DNA of 42,368 bases from Benthicola sp964195715 (GCA_964195715.1 CAXMRU010000314.1:1-42368), one strand, 5' to 3'. Positions 32,193 to 40,433 are shown, counted from the stretch's first letter. Notes: generated by a model from the letters alone, not told the origin. Program-made: numbers and translations.

Positions 32193-32459
32193 CTATGACG
32201 TGGCCAATCGGAGGGCGATCCATAACAGCGGAAAGGCCGCGACCCCGATGGCGACCCGATCTGCCGCCGAGGAGCGAGAGACTCTCGAACTGACGCTGAG
32301 GAGCAACCCGGTGCCGACGAACACGGCGCTCACCGCTACGGGAACGAGCAACAGCGGCGCCACTGCCCAAGCCCCCCAACCATCGTATTGGCCCACGTAG
32401 GCCTGCATGCCCACCCACGTAGCCGCCGGGATCCAACTGAGAAGCCAGAAGGCCCGCAT
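32193..32459 (-). CDS. Small membrane protein
   Basis: 88 residues with three predicted spans (AFWLLSWIPAATWVGMQAYVG, WAVAPLLLVPVAVSAVFVGTGLLLSV, VAIGVAAFPLLWIALRLAT). ATG 32459 shares one base with the stop of the upstream beta-lactamase-like gene (TGATG), so it is likely co-translated. The longer frame to 32537 lies inside the upstream gene. No family recognised. Confidence 0.65.
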   Translation of the reverse strand: MRAFWLLSWIPAATWVGMQAYVGQYDGWGAWAVAPLLLVPVAVSAVFVGTGLLLSVSSRVSRSSAADRVAIGVAAFPLLWIALRLATS

Positions 32460-33622
32460 CAGAACAACCCCCGCTGTCCCGACGCTCCCCAACCCACCCG
32501 GAACGTAGGAACCGCGTACCGATCGAAGAACCGCCACATCCGCCGGGTGTGCCCCCGCCTCCGGTCACGTAACGAAGACGTTGCGACGATCACCAGGTCG
32601 AGACGCGGCACGACCACGATGAACTGCCCCCCGTACCCCCATGCGAAGTAGGCACGCTCGCCGCCCCAGCGGCGCATCCACCACAGATACCCGTAGCCGT
32701 GGCCGTTCCACGGTGAGGATCCCGTCGAGCGCCACGAGGCCTCGATCCAGTCCTCAGGCACCAACTGGCGACCCTCAAAGCGTCCGCCGTCCACGTAGAG
32801 CTGGCCGAACTTGAGCATGTCCCGCGGCCGGAGGGACATGTTGTTCCCGCCGAGGTATCGGCCCTGGGGATCCCGGTCCCACTCGCCCAGCGGGATGCCC
32901 ATGGGGCGAAACAACTCATCCAGCATGTACCTGCGAAGGCTCTTACCGGACCGCCGCGTCAGGATCACGGACAGCAGGTGCGTGTTGCCGGTGGAGTACT
33001 CGTGGCAATCGCCGGGATCGCACACCATCGGCCGGCGTAACTGGTCATAGGCCCAGTCGGCGGAAGCTACCCAGGCGCCGTAGTTGCCGAACGATGCCGT
33101 CTCGATCCCGGTTCGCATGCTGAGAACGTGCCGCAGCTCGACCTCGTTCTTCCTCGGATCGAGGGCGCCCCTGGCGGCGAGTACCTCGTAGTAGTCCGGC
33201 AGGAGCTCAGAGAGCGGCTGCTCGACTCCCTCCAGTAGACCGTCTCGAATGGCGATCCCGACCATCGGCGAGAGGAGCGTCTTGGAGACCGACTTCACGT
33301 TGATGGTCTGGGAGGGCCGCAGGCCTCTGTAGTAATTCTCCACGATGACAGAGCCGCGGCGGGCGATGATCAGGCTGGTGATCGCTCGCATGTCCCTCGC
33401 CTCCGCGAGCAACCGCTCCATGCGATCTGGGAGATACAAGGGAGGAGCAGGCGGACCGACAAGGGCGGCGGTCGACCCACCTTCGTCCAAGGCGTCGCGC
33501 GTAACCGACGACCCCGGCGAGGCCCCTTGGGCCAGCAGGGATTGCCCACCAGTCGGCATCAGAAAGAGCAGAAGGCAGGCGGCTACGGCCCGGAGGAATC
33601 CGCTCAGCTCGCGTGCTCGCAT
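32459..33622 (-). CDS. Beta-lactamase-fold serine hydrolase
   Basis: 387-residue class C beta-lactamase/esterase-type hydrolase. An exported N-terminus (LRAVAACLLLFLMPTGGQSLLAQ) precedes the S-x-x-K motif SVSKTLLSP (about residue 115), the second motif in CHEYSTGNTHLLSVILTRRSG, and a C-terminal GYGGQFIVVVPRLDLVIVATS region in place of KTG. Members include esterases, D-aminopeptidases and beta-lactamases. The GYLWW and NNMSLRPRDMLKFGQLYVDGG segments are typical of the esterase branch. It is probably periplasmic. It leads a run of minus-strand genes down to 29345. Confidence 0.9.
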   Translation of the reverse strand: MRARELSGFLRAVAACLLLFLMPTGGQSLLAQGASPGSSVTRDALDEGGSTAALVGPPAPPLYLPDRMERLLAEARDMRAITSLIIARRGSVIVENYYRGLRPSQTINVKSVSKTLLSPMVGIAIRDGLLEGVEQPLSELLPDYYEVLAARGALDPRKNEVELRHVLSMRTGIETASFGNYGAWVASADWAYDQLRRPMVCDPGDCHEYSTGNTHLLSVILTRRSGKSLRRYMLDELFRPMGIPLGEWDRDPQGRYLGGNNMSLRPRDMLKFGQLYVDGGRFEGRQLVPEDWIEASWRSTGSSPWNGHGYGYLWWMRRWGGERAYFAWGYGGQFIVVVPRLDLVIVATSSLRDRRRGHTRRMWRFFDRYAVPTFRVGWGASGQRGLF

Positions 33623-33674
33623 GACTTGACCCTAAACGGGCGACCCGAGTGTGTTCCTTCGGCCGGCGGGGGGA

Positions 33675-33797
33675 TCACGCTGAGCCGCCGGCAGACTCGT
33701 CGAGCCGTGCTCCCGCGGCAGCGGCCTCGCGGATCAGCCGACACGCCTTCTCCACGGACGCCTCGATATCCAGAAATACCGAGCTCGCCTGCTTCAT
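33675..33797 (-). pseudogene. Remnant of a nitrilase N-terminus
   Basis: A 40-codon open frame with ATG 33797 and a GGGAGG ribosome site. It reads MKQASSVFLDIEASVEKACRLIREAAAAGARL, which matches the opening of carbon-nitrogen hydrolases (nitrilases) in which 'VFLD-x-EA-VEKA-LI-EAA' leads into the catalytic Glu region. Here it breaks off after GARL, before any of the Glu-Lys-Cys catalytic residues, and ends with the unrelated DESAGGSA and a stop. No continuation is visible downstream in other frames. Interpretation as a decayed gene is inferred from resemblance by eye; it might still be translated. Confidence 0.5.
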
Positions 33798-33817
33798 ATC
33801 GCCTCCCGGAACCCGGC

Positions 33818-34189
33818 CTAGAAGAACTGGTCGACGAGGATTGGATTGCCGTCCGGATCGAGAAACGCGATGTGCGCCGGGCCTGCCGTGCCCTCGTCTA
33901 CTTCCTCGGTGAGGGCGATCCCCAACTCCTTCAGAGTGCGTTGGATCTCGCGCACGTCCGTGAATTCATCCATCTCCCCAAGCTGGCTGTCGAGACCGGG
34001 GTTGAACGTAAGGATGTTCTTTTCGAACATGCCATGGAAAAGGCCGATGACCGTACCCCTGTTCACAAGGATGAGGTAGTTGTGCTCTTCGTCCCCACCC
34101 GTCACCTCGAAGCCCAGCTTCTCGTAGAACGCCCTGGAGACTGCCAGGTCTTTCACCACCAGGCTTACCGAGAACGCACCAAGATCCAT
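33818..34189 (-). CDS. VOC-family (glyoxalase-like) protein
   Basis: 123-residue VOC-superfamily protein. It begins MDLGAFSVSLVVKDLAVSRAFYEKLGFEVTGGDEEHNYLILVNRGTVIGLFHGMFEKNILTFNPG and ends AHIAFLDPDGNPILVDQFF, the typical paired beta-alpha-beta3 modules of glyoxalase, dioxygenase and antibiotic-binding proteins. Its ligand and metal dependence are unknown. ATG 34189 follows a GGGAG ribosome site. Monocistronic by spacing. Confidence 0.9.
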   Translation of the reverse strand: MDLGAFSVSLVVKDLAVSRAFYEKLGFEVTGGDEEHNYLILVNRGTVIGLFHGMFEKNILTFNPGLDSQLGEMDEFTDVREIQRTLKELGIALTEEVDEGTAGPAHIAFLDPDGNPILVDQFF

Positions 34190-34275
34190 CTGCTCACTCC
34201 CTGCTCCCATGAGTACCTATCCGGCTCGTAGTTTCTGGTACCGTTGGCACACCCTGTATGCCCTCGTCGGACGTG

Positions 34276-34809
34276 TCAATCGGCCTCTTCGGAGGGGCGA
34301 ACGTAAAGAAGGCGGACAACGCCGTTATCCCAAGCCTTCACGCTGAGAAGCTGCAGTGTCCGCGGAGGATACGGAGCAGCGAACAGCGGCACTCCTCCAC
34401 CGAGGATCACAGGCATGACGAAGATCTCGTACTGGTCGATGACGTCGAGCTCCTCGAACGCCCCGATCGTTCTCCCGCCGCCAATCAACCAGCAATCGCC
34501 GTCGCTGTCGGAAGCTTCGAGACGCCGGACGAGCTCGAGTGGAGCTTCGTTCCACGCCACCACGTGCTCGGGCGCGTCGTCCAGTTGGCCGCTGGTAAGG
34601 ACATGAATACCCAGATCGGGATACGGCCACTCCCCGACACTCCGCACGTGGTCATAGGTGACCCGCCCCATGACGGCGTGGGAGATTTCGGAGATGAACT
34701 GTCCGTAGCCGTAGTCCTCGTCGAGAAACGGGTCCAGCCAGCCGACCCCGCCGTCGGAGGTGGCGATGTACCCGTCGAGGCTCATCGCGATGTAGACGCG
34801 GAAGCACAT
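34276..34809 (-). CDS. Dihydrofolate reductase-like (RibD C-terminal domain) protein
   Basis: 177 residues of the RibD-C/DHFR-like fold, which reduces pterin or ribitylaminopyrimidine-type substrates with NAD(P)H. The signature is VYIAMSLDGYIATSDGGVGWLDPF near the start, then ISHAVMGRVTYDHVRSVGEWPYPDLGIHVLT and the nucleotide-binding CWLIGGGRTIGAFEELDVIDQYEIFVMPVILGGGVPLF. Many members have no established substrate. ATG 34809, five bases after the DUF3467 gene, so co-transcribed. Confidence 0.93.
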   Translation of the reverse strand: MCFRVYIAMSLDGYIATSDGGVGWLDPFLDEDYGYGQFISEISHAVMGRVTYDHVRSVGEWPYPDLGIHVLTSGQLDDAPEHVVAWNEAPLELVRRLEASDSDGDCWLIGGGRTIGAFEELDVIDQYEIFVMPVILGGGVPLFAAPYPPRTLQLLSVKAWDNGVVRLLYVRPSEEAD

Positions 34810-34814
34810 CGTCG

Positions 34815-35105
34815 TCAGTGGAATTGGGGATGCCCAACCTCCGGCGCCACCACTTCGCCGAAGTTGGCCTCATACTTATGCATGTTGTCAGCCAATGCGG
34901 ACAGCACCCGCTTCATGTGCCCCGGACTGACCATCACCCGGGACACGAGTTGCGTTCCGTTGGGAGCGGTGAGGAGGAAGTCGAGTATGAACTCCTCTCG
35001 AGTGTGCGATACGAGCATATTGTTGCTGTACCGGCCCCGCGCCACCTCATCGCTGGCGTTGATCTGCACCTGGGGCGCATCGGAGCGACCGGGATTGTCT
35101 GCCAT
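34815..35105 (-). CDS. DUF3467 family protein
   Basis: 96-residue protein matching the DUF3467 family: QVQINASDEVARGRYSNNMLVSHTREEFILDFLLTAPNGTQLVSRVMVSPGHMKRVLSALADNMHKYEANFG. Function of the family is unknown; it is widespread in bacteria and archaea. ATG 35105. It lies directly upstream of the RibD-C-like gene. Confidence 0.9.
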   Translation of the reverse strand: MADNPGRSDAPQVQINASDEVARGRYSNNMLVSHTREEFILDFLLTAPNGTQLVSRVMVSPGHMKRVLSALADNMHKYEANFGEVVAPEVGHPQFH

Positions 35106-35179
35106 TGGAACGCTACTCCATGGAGGCGAAGTTCGGATTCGGCGTGAATTCGAAGTTTAACATCAGGATGCGTCAGGCG

Positions 35180-35617
35180 TCAGTCGGTCGCCGATACGTC
35201 TCTCAGGTCCACGCTGCCGCTCCCGCCACCCCGCCACAGCAGATACACGGCCATGAGGATCACGACGACCGGAACCACCGGCTCCTGGGGCTGGAGCGGA
35301 AACATGGCGGGATCGTCCACGACCAGGTGCACGTACGAGGCGACCGACATGATCCCGATGATGATCAGCGCTACGACTCTCGTGAACGCGCCCACCATCA
35401 TGGCCAGGCCGGCCCCGATCTCGACGAATGGTACGATCCACTTCACCAACCCTATCATCGGGATTCCGGAAGCTACGAGTTGCCCCGAGAAGGCGTCGGC
35501 CAACATGGGAAAGGCCAGCTTCATGACACCGGTCATCAGGAACAGTGCACCGAGGGCCATCCGAATCGCCCCCGCGACGCTGTCGTCGCTCGTCCTGCGC
35601 AGGTCTCGTACGTCCAT
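35180..35617 (-). CDS. DoxX family membrane protein
   Basis: 145-residue integral membrane protein with four spans. The pattern IRMALGALFLMTGVMKLAFPMLADAFSGQLVASGIPMIGLVKWIVPFVEIGAGLAMMVGAFTRVVALIIIGIMSVASYVHLVV is typical of DoxX/DoxD-type proteins, with the K in GVMKL and the E in VEIGAG conserved. These proteins have poorly defined redox or thiosulfate-related functions. ATG 35617 has an AAGGAGA ribosome site. Divergent from the GcvT-like operon. Confidence 0.9.
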   Translation of the reverse strand: MDVRDLRRTSDDSVAGAIRMALGALFLMTGVMKLAFPMLADAFSGQLVASGIPMIGLVKWIVPFVEIGAGLAMMVGAFTRVVALIIIGIMSVASYVHLVVDDPAMFPLQPQEPVVPVVVILMAVYLLWRGGGSGSVDLRDVSATD

Positions 35618-35739
35618 GGTTCGAGGTCTCCTTACAGCGCCTACTCAAAACCAGGCAACGGCACACTGCCACCAAATGTTCCGCTTTCCGAGCCCTTCGA
35701 GCAAGTTATGGTCGCCTGGTCGGCTCGGCGGCGACCGTA

Positions 35740-35768
35740 TTGCCGCGGCGCCCGCACCTCTGTATGAG
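35740..35768 (+). promoter_or_regulatory. Candidate promoter of the GcvT-like/FAD operon
   Basis: TTGCCG (35740-35745) and TATGAG (35763-35768) are separated by exactly 17 bases, a sigma-70-like arrangement. The predicted start at about 35775 is two bases before the palindrome at 35777-35794. Both boxes deviate from consensus, so this is a hypothesis. Confidence 0.35.
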
Positions 35769-35776
35769 TAAGAATC

Positions 35777-35794
35777 GGGGATCGCCCGATCCCC
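35777..35794 (+). promoter_or_regulatory. Perfect palindrome, possible operator
   Basis: GGGGATCG and CGATCCCC are perfect inverted copies with a two-base CC spacer, 18 bases in all. It lies immediately after the candidate promoter and 10 bases before the GTG of the GcvT-like gene. Its position suits either an operator for a dimeric repressor or a small RNA hairpin over the ribosome site. Confidence 0.45.
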
Positions 35795-35804
35795 TGACCA
35801 GCCG

Positions 35805-37031
35805 GTGGAAATCAGCGAAGGGGGAGCCATTACTCCTGCCCACAGCTTGCCCGGCACTCCACTCCACGAGCGGACCTCCGCCTTGTGCAGGGCCAGCAAC
35901 TGGCGGCGCTGGGCGGGTTACCTGGCTGCTGGTTCGTACGACCTGTATCACGACAGGGAATACTGGGCCATCCGCAACGCCGCGGGGCTGATCGATGTGT
36001 CCCCCCTTTACAAGTATCTGATCCGGGGGCCGGACGCCGTCCAGTTCCTGGATCGCCTTGTTACCCGCAACGTCCAGAAGTGCGCCGTCGGTCAGGTGAT
36101 GTACACGCCGTGGTGCGACGGCAACGGAAAAGTGATCGACGATGGCACCCTGGCCCGACTGGGCGAGAACGTCTTTCGCCTCACGTCCGCCGACCCCAGC
36201 CTCCTGTGGTTCCACGACAACGCGGCCGGAATGGACGTGTCGTTCGAAGATACTTCCGAGTCAACAGCGGCCCTGGCGCTCCAGGGCCCTAACGCCCGAA
36301 ATATCCTCCAGGCGCTCTCGGTTCCCGAAATGGACGGTCTTGGCTTCTTCAGGGTGATGGACGTTGACCTGGCCGGAATTCCGGTCTCCGTGTCCCGGAC
36401 TGGCTACACGGGCGACCTGGGATACGAGATGTGGGTCGGTGCCGAGCGGGCTGTCCCCCTGTGGGACGCCCTGATGGAGGCGGGCCGGTCGTACGGAATC
36501 GTTCCGACGGGGCTGATGGCCCTGGACATGGCGCGGATCGAGGCCGGCCTGCTCCTCGTTACTGTGGATTACGTGCCGACCCACCAGGCTCTTCTCGAAA
36601 GTCAGAAGTCCACACCGCTCGAGTTGGGCCTGGCGTGGACGGTGGATCTCGGCAAGGAGAGCTTCGTTGGCCGGGACGCGTTGGCTCGTCAGGCGGAAAC
36701 CGGGCCGGAGTGGCAGCTTCGAGGTCTCGAGATCGACTGGGTGTCCCTGGAGCAAGCCTACGGCAGTGCGGGCCTGCCTCCGATGGTGCCGTCCTCCGCG
36801 TGGCGGACGAGCGTGCCCGTATACGGCGGTCGTGGCCAGGTTGGCTATGCGACCAGTGGCTGCTGGTCTCCCCTGCTCAAGAAGTACATTGCGCTGGCTC
36901 ACCTCCGCGTGACAGCCGGTGTTCTCGGATCGAGCCTGGAGATGGAGGTGACGGTTGAGCATCAACGCCTCCGGGCCTCCGCTACGGTGGTAGAGACGCC
37001 ATTCTTCGATCCGCCGCGAAAGAGGGGGTGA
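35805..37031 (+). CDS. GcvT-like folate-binding aminomethyltransferase family protein
   Basis: 408-residue member of the T-protein (GcvT) family, which binds tetrahydrofolate and accepts one-carbon units. TPLHERTSALCRASNWRRWAGYLAAGSYDLYHDREYWAIRNAAGLIDVSPLYKYLIRGPDAVQFLDRLVTRNV is the N-domain. The catalytic-type aspartates are in GNGKVIDDGTLAR, and TGYTGDLGYEMWV and GLMALDMARIEAGL follow. The C-terminal barrel has the VGYATSGCWSPLLKKYIALAHL signature. The start is unclear. GTG 35805 has no good ribosome site, whereas an AAGGGGGAG site precedes ATT 35829. Its stop overlaps the next gene (GTGA). Unlike glycine-cleavage GcvT it sits with FAD oxidoreductases, without gcvP or gcvH. Confidence 0.88.
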   Translation: MEISEGGAITPAHSLPGTPLHERTSALCRASNWRRWAGYLAAGSYDLYHDREYWAIRNAAGLIDVSPLYKYLIRGPDAVQFLDRLVTRNVQKCAVGQVMYTPWCDGNGKVIDDGTLARLGENVFRLTSADPSLLWFHDNAAGMDVSFEDTSESTAALALQGPNARNILQALSVPEMDGLGFFRVMDVDLAGIPVSVSRTGYTGDLGYEMWVGAERAVPLWDALMEAGRSYGIVPTGLMALDMARIEAGLLLVTVDYVPTHQALLESQKSTPLELGLAWTVDLGKESFVGRDALARQAETGPEWQLRGLEIDWVSLEQAYGSAGLPPMVPSSAWRTSVPVYGGRGQVGYATSGCWSPLLKKYIALAHLRVTAGVLGSSLEMEVTVEHQRLRASATVVETPFFDPPRKRG

Positions 37032-38620
37032 GAGTGGGCCGAGAAGGCGTGTACGACGCCATCGTGATCGGTGGGGGCCATAACGGGCTCACGACCGCCG
37101 CGTACCTGGCTCGAGCTGGTCGGAAGGTGCTTGTCTTGGAGCGGCGGCACCTGGTGGGTGGCTCGACGGTAACCGAGGAGATCTTCCCCGGGTTCAAGTT
37201 CTCGGTTCTGTCTTACGTGGTCAGCCTCCTTCGTCCCGAGATCATCCGGGAGCTCCAGTTGGCCCGGCACGGCCTGGAGATCCTGCCGCTGGAAAGCACG
37301 TTTACTCCGCTGCACGGCGACTACCTTTTCCGGGGGTCGGATCACGACCAGACCCGGCGTGAGATCTACCGGCACTCCGCGCTGGATGCGGACGCGTACG
37401 ACCGGTTCGGCCAGCTGATGTATCGTATGGCGCTGGCCGTGAAGCCGATCCTGTCCATGGTGCCGCCGGATCCCACCTCCCTGAGCCCGAAGGATCTTCG
37501 AGGGCTGCTGCGCCTTGGGAGGCACTTCCGCGACCTGGGCGAGGCGGACTTCTTCATGCTATACAAGCTCATGACCATGAGCTCGGCCGACTTCCTTGAT
37601 GAGTGGTTCGAGACCGACGCCCTCAAAGCCACCATGTCCGCGAGCGGGATCATCGGCACGTTCCTCGGTCCACGCTCGCCCGGAACGGCCTACGTGCAGC
37701 TCCACCACTACATGGGAGAGATCGACGGGGCGTTCCGGGCCTGGGGCTTCGCGCGCGGAGGAACCGGAGCAGTGGCCGAGTCAATCGCCTCGGCCGCCCG
37801 TGAGCTGGGAGCCACGATCCGGGAGAACGCCACGGTGCAGCAGGTGATCGTTCGTGGAGGTCGTGCCGTGGGTGTGGTACTGGAGGACGGGGAGGAAATC
37901 AAGGCGCGAACCATCGTATCCGGCCTTGATCCGCGGCGAACGTTCCTGAGCCTGGTGGACGAGGCCGACCTGCCGCAGGACTTCGTTCGCTCGATTCGGC
38001 GCTACCGCAGCGTGGGCTCCTCGGGGAAGGTCAACCTCGCTTTGAGTGAATTGCCGAACTTCACTTGTCTGCCGGGCGACGGGGATCACCTGAGGGGCGC
38101 GATGTCCATCAGCCCAAGCGTGGACTACCTCGAGCGCGCGTACGACGACGCCAAATACGGCGAGTTCTCGAGCCGTCCGTACATGGACGTGATCCTCCCG
38201 TCGCTCATCGATCCGGGGATGGCTCCGCCCGGAAAGCACGTAATGTCCTGCTTCGTTCAGTACGCGCCGTTCGAACTGAATGGCGGCTGGAACGACGAGA
38301 AGCGGGAGGCATTCGGCGACACCGTCATCGATACGTTGAGCGAGTACGCGCCCAACCTGAGGAGCGCGATCATCCATCGGCAAGTGCTCACTCCCCAGGA
38401 CATGGAGGATGAGTTCGGCCTCACGGGCGGCAACATTTTCCACGGTGAGCTGTCCCTGCAGCAGCTTTTCTTCCTGAGGCCGGCACCGCGGTGGGCCGAC
38501 TACCAGACGCCGCTTCGCGGCTTTTATCTGTGCGGGTCGGGGACGCACCCCGGTGGAGGAATCTGCGGTGGACCCGGGCGGCTGGCAGCTCTGGAAATCC
38601 TGAAGGGCGGCGCCCGATGA
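37028..38620 (+). CDS. FAD-dependent oxidoreductase, PYROXD2/phytoene-desaturase-like (copy 1)
   Basis: 530-residue flavoprotein. The N-terminal dinucleotide-binding motif is YDAIVIGGGHNGLTTAAYLARAGRKVLVLERRHLVGGS. The C-terminal flavin region ends in GFYLCGSGTHPGGGICGGPGRLAALEIL. The middle holds the substrate domain (MTMSSADFLDEWFETDALKATMSASG, VNLALSELPNFTCLP, GAMSISPSVDYLERAYDDAKYG). This is the PYROXD2 branch of the phytoene-desaturase superfamily. Carotenoid genes are absent, so carotenoid chemistry is not supported. GTG start overlapping the GcvT-like stop, and its stop overlaps copy 2 (ATGA). It is homologous to copy 2 throughout its length. Confidence 0.9.
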   Translation: MRVGREGVYDAIVIGGGHNGLTTAAYLARAGRKVLVLERRHLVGGSTVTEEIFPGFKFSVLSYVVSLLRPEIIRELQLARHGLEILPLESTFTPLHGDYLFRGSDHDQTRREIYRHSALDADAYDRFGQLMYRMALAVKPILSMVPPDPTSLSPKDLRGLLRLGRHFRDLGEADFFMLYKLMTMSSADFLDEWFETDALKATMSASGIIGTFLGPRSPGTAYVQLHHYMGEIDGAFRAWGFARGGTGAVAESIASAARELGATIRENATVQQVIVRGGRAVGVVLEDGEEIKARTIVSGLDPRRTFLSLVDEADLPQDFVRSIRRYRSVGSSGKVNLALSELPNFTCLPGDGDHLRGAMSISPSVDYLERAYDDAKYGEFSSRPYMDVILPSLIDPGMAPPGKHVMSCFVQYAPFELNGGWNDEKREAFGDTVIDTLSEYAPNLRSAIIHRQVLTPQDMEDEFGLTGGNIFHGELSLQQLFFLRPAPRWADYQTPLRGFYLCGSGTHPGGGICGGPGRLAALEILKGGAR

Positions 38621-40212
38621 GCCTCTCGTACGACGCCATAGTGATTGGTGCAGGACACAACGGGCTCGTGACGAGCGCCTACCTCGCTCGAGCGGGGCTG
38701 AGCGTCCTCGTCCTCGAGCAGCGTGACGGCGTGGGCGGGGGCGCGTCGACGGAGGAGTTGTTCCCGGGGTTCCGGTTCGACACGGGGGCGCACCGAGTGG
38801 GGCAACTGCATCCAGCTGTTGGCGCAGACCTCGATCTCGCGCGACACGGACTGCAGCTGATCCGGTCCGATCCGGGGGTCTTCGTGCCACTCACGGACGG
38901 CCGGCATCTGCTGCTCGGAGAATCGCCTGCCGCGTCGACCGAGTCGATCCGGGCCTTTTCCGCTGCCGATGCCGATCGGTGGCCTGAGTTCAACGACTTC
39001 ACGAGTCTGGTGGCGGGCTTCCTGTCGGCCCTGTTCTCGATCGAGCCTCCCGAACTTCCCGAACCCTCCCGGTCGGGCATGTTCGCTCTCGGGCGACTTG
39101 GTCTCGGCCTTCGGAAGTTGGGCCGGCGCGAGATGGAGGAGGTGATACGGGTCCTTCCGATGTCGTGTCTCGAGTTCCTGGACGAGTGGTTCGAGTCGGA
39201 GCCGCTCCGAGGTGTCCTGGCGGGCGTGGCCGTGCAGGGAGGAGCCCACGGTCCGATGGCCGCCGGAACCGCCTTCAACCTTCTGCGGCGAGCGGCAGAA
39301 TCCGGATCAGGCAGCCCGGTGGCGCTGACCCGTCCACGCGGTGGCGTCGGACGGCTCAGCGAGGCCCTTGCCTCGGCGGCGCGGGCCGCGGGGGTCGAAG
39401 TCCGCACCGACTGCACGGTACAGCACGTGCTGCTCCGCGAGAGCCGGGCCGTCGGCGTGGTCCTGGCGGACGGCGCCGAGATCTCCGCGGGCACGGTGGC
39501 CTCGGGCGTAGGGCCCGGGGTGACCCTCTTGAGCCTGTCGGATCCGGCAGCGCTCGACCCCGAGCTCGTCCGGGCACTCAAGGCTGTTCGATACCGGGGA
39601 GCCACCGCCAAAGTGCACCTGGCACTTGGTGAGCTGCCCCGATTCGAGGGCCTGCCGGCTTCGGGGCCGCACTTGAGCGGAGCGATCTCCATCAGCCCCA
39701 GCCTGGAGTACGTCGAACGCGCTTCGGATGCGGCCAAGTATGGCCGGGTCTCGGTTGGACCGTACCTCGAAGCGGTCATACCCACGGTGGCAGAGCCGGA
39801 CCTGGCGCCGGAGGGGAAGCACTGTATGTCGGTGCTCGTGCAGTACGCGCCGTACCACCTGCGCGATAGAACGTGGGACGCGGCCGCGGCCGACGCGCTC
39901 GCCGACACGGTCGTCGAGATGCTGGGCCGTTATGCACGCAACCTGCCGGGATCGGTCGAGGCGCGGCACGTTCTCACGCCGGCTGGCATGGAAGAAAAAT
40001 GGGGCCTCCAGGAGGGAAGCATGTTCCAGGGCGAGATGACCCTGGATCAGTTTCTCTTCGCGCGGCCGGTGGCAGGTTGGGCCCGCTACCGGACCCCCAT
40101 CGAAGGCCTGTATCTGTGCGGAGCGGGGACTCATCCGGGAGGCGGAGTGACGGGATCGTCGGGGTACCTCGCGGCGCGGCGGATCCTGAAAGACGCGAAG
40201 GCGCGGCGCTGA
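38617..40212 (+). CDS. FAD-dependent oxidoreductase, PYROXD2/phytoene-desaturase-like (copy 2)
   Basis: 531-residue paralogue of the preceding gene: the same FAD site (YDAIVIGAGHNGLVTSAYLARAGLSVLVLEQRDGVGGG), the shared segments CLEFLDEWFESEPLRGVLAG, GAISISPSLEYVERASDAAKYG and MSVLVQYAPYHL, and the same end (GLYLCGAGTHPGGGVTGSSGYLAARRIL). Both copies keep intact FAD motifs, so neither looks dead. They differ in the substrate part (for example FRFDTGAHRVGQLH versus FKFSVLSYVVSLLR), which suggests divided roles or a heterodimer. ATG 38617 is chosen over a longer frame because of the ATGA overlap. Third gene of the GcvT-like operon. Confidence 0.9.
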   Translation: MSLSYDAIVIGAGHNGLVTSAYLARAGLSVLVLEQRDGVGGGASTEELFPGFRFDTGAHRVGQLHPAVGADLDLARHGLQLIRSDPGVFVPLTDGRHLLLGESPAASTESIRAFSAADADRWPEFNDFTSLVAGFLSALFSIEPPELPEPSRSGMFALGRLGLGLRKLGRREMEEVIRVLPMSCLEFLDEWFESEPLRGVLAGVAVQGGAHGPMAAGTAFNLLRRAAESGSGSPVALTRPRGGVGRLSEALASAARAAGVEVRTDCTVQHVLLRESRAVGVVLADGAEISAGTVASGVGPGVTLLSLSDPAALDPELVRALKAVRYRGATAKVHLALGELPRFEGLPASGPHLSGAISISPSLEYVERASDAAKYGRVSVGPYLEAVIPTVAEPDLAPEGKHCMSVLVQYAPYHLRDRTWDAAAADALADTVVEMLGRYARNLPGSVEARHVLTPAGMEEKWGLQEGSMFQGEMTLDQFLFARPVAGWARYRTPIEGLYLCGAGTHPGGGVTGSSGYLAARRILKDAKARR

Positions 40213-40268
40213 GCCGACACGCACCCACCAGCCACCCTGGCCATCCGACTCCACAGAGACCGACCAGG

Positions 40269-40433
40269 TCAGCGTCTCCCCGTCTGCTTCGATCCGACCG
40301 TCGGCGGAGCCAGTGGGTGTGCCCGGATCTCGGCCTCGATATCCTCCAGGGCTATTTCCAATCGGTCCTGATGGGTGCGAAACGATAGCACACAGATGCG
40401 GATGACGAAGCCGTCGTCGAGCGGCGACCCGTT
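40269..40433 (-). pseudogene. Remnant of a PLP-dependent decarboxylase C-terminus
   Basis: A frame of 54 codons with no start, just downstream of the metallophosphoesterase stop, reads DDGFVIRICVLSFRTHQDRLEIALEDIEAEI and ends at TGA 40269. The pattern 'LR-C-LSFRTH-DR' is that of the C-terminal segment of aromatic-amino-acid/glutamate-type PLP decarboxylases. No other part of such a gene is visible here, so this is most likely a deletion remnant. The resemblance was judged by eye. Confidence 0.45.

Noticed and set aside
37028..40212. Carotenoid biosynthesis (phytoene desaturases)
   Set aside because: The sequences fit the PYROXD2 branch and no crtB or other carotenoid gene is nearby.
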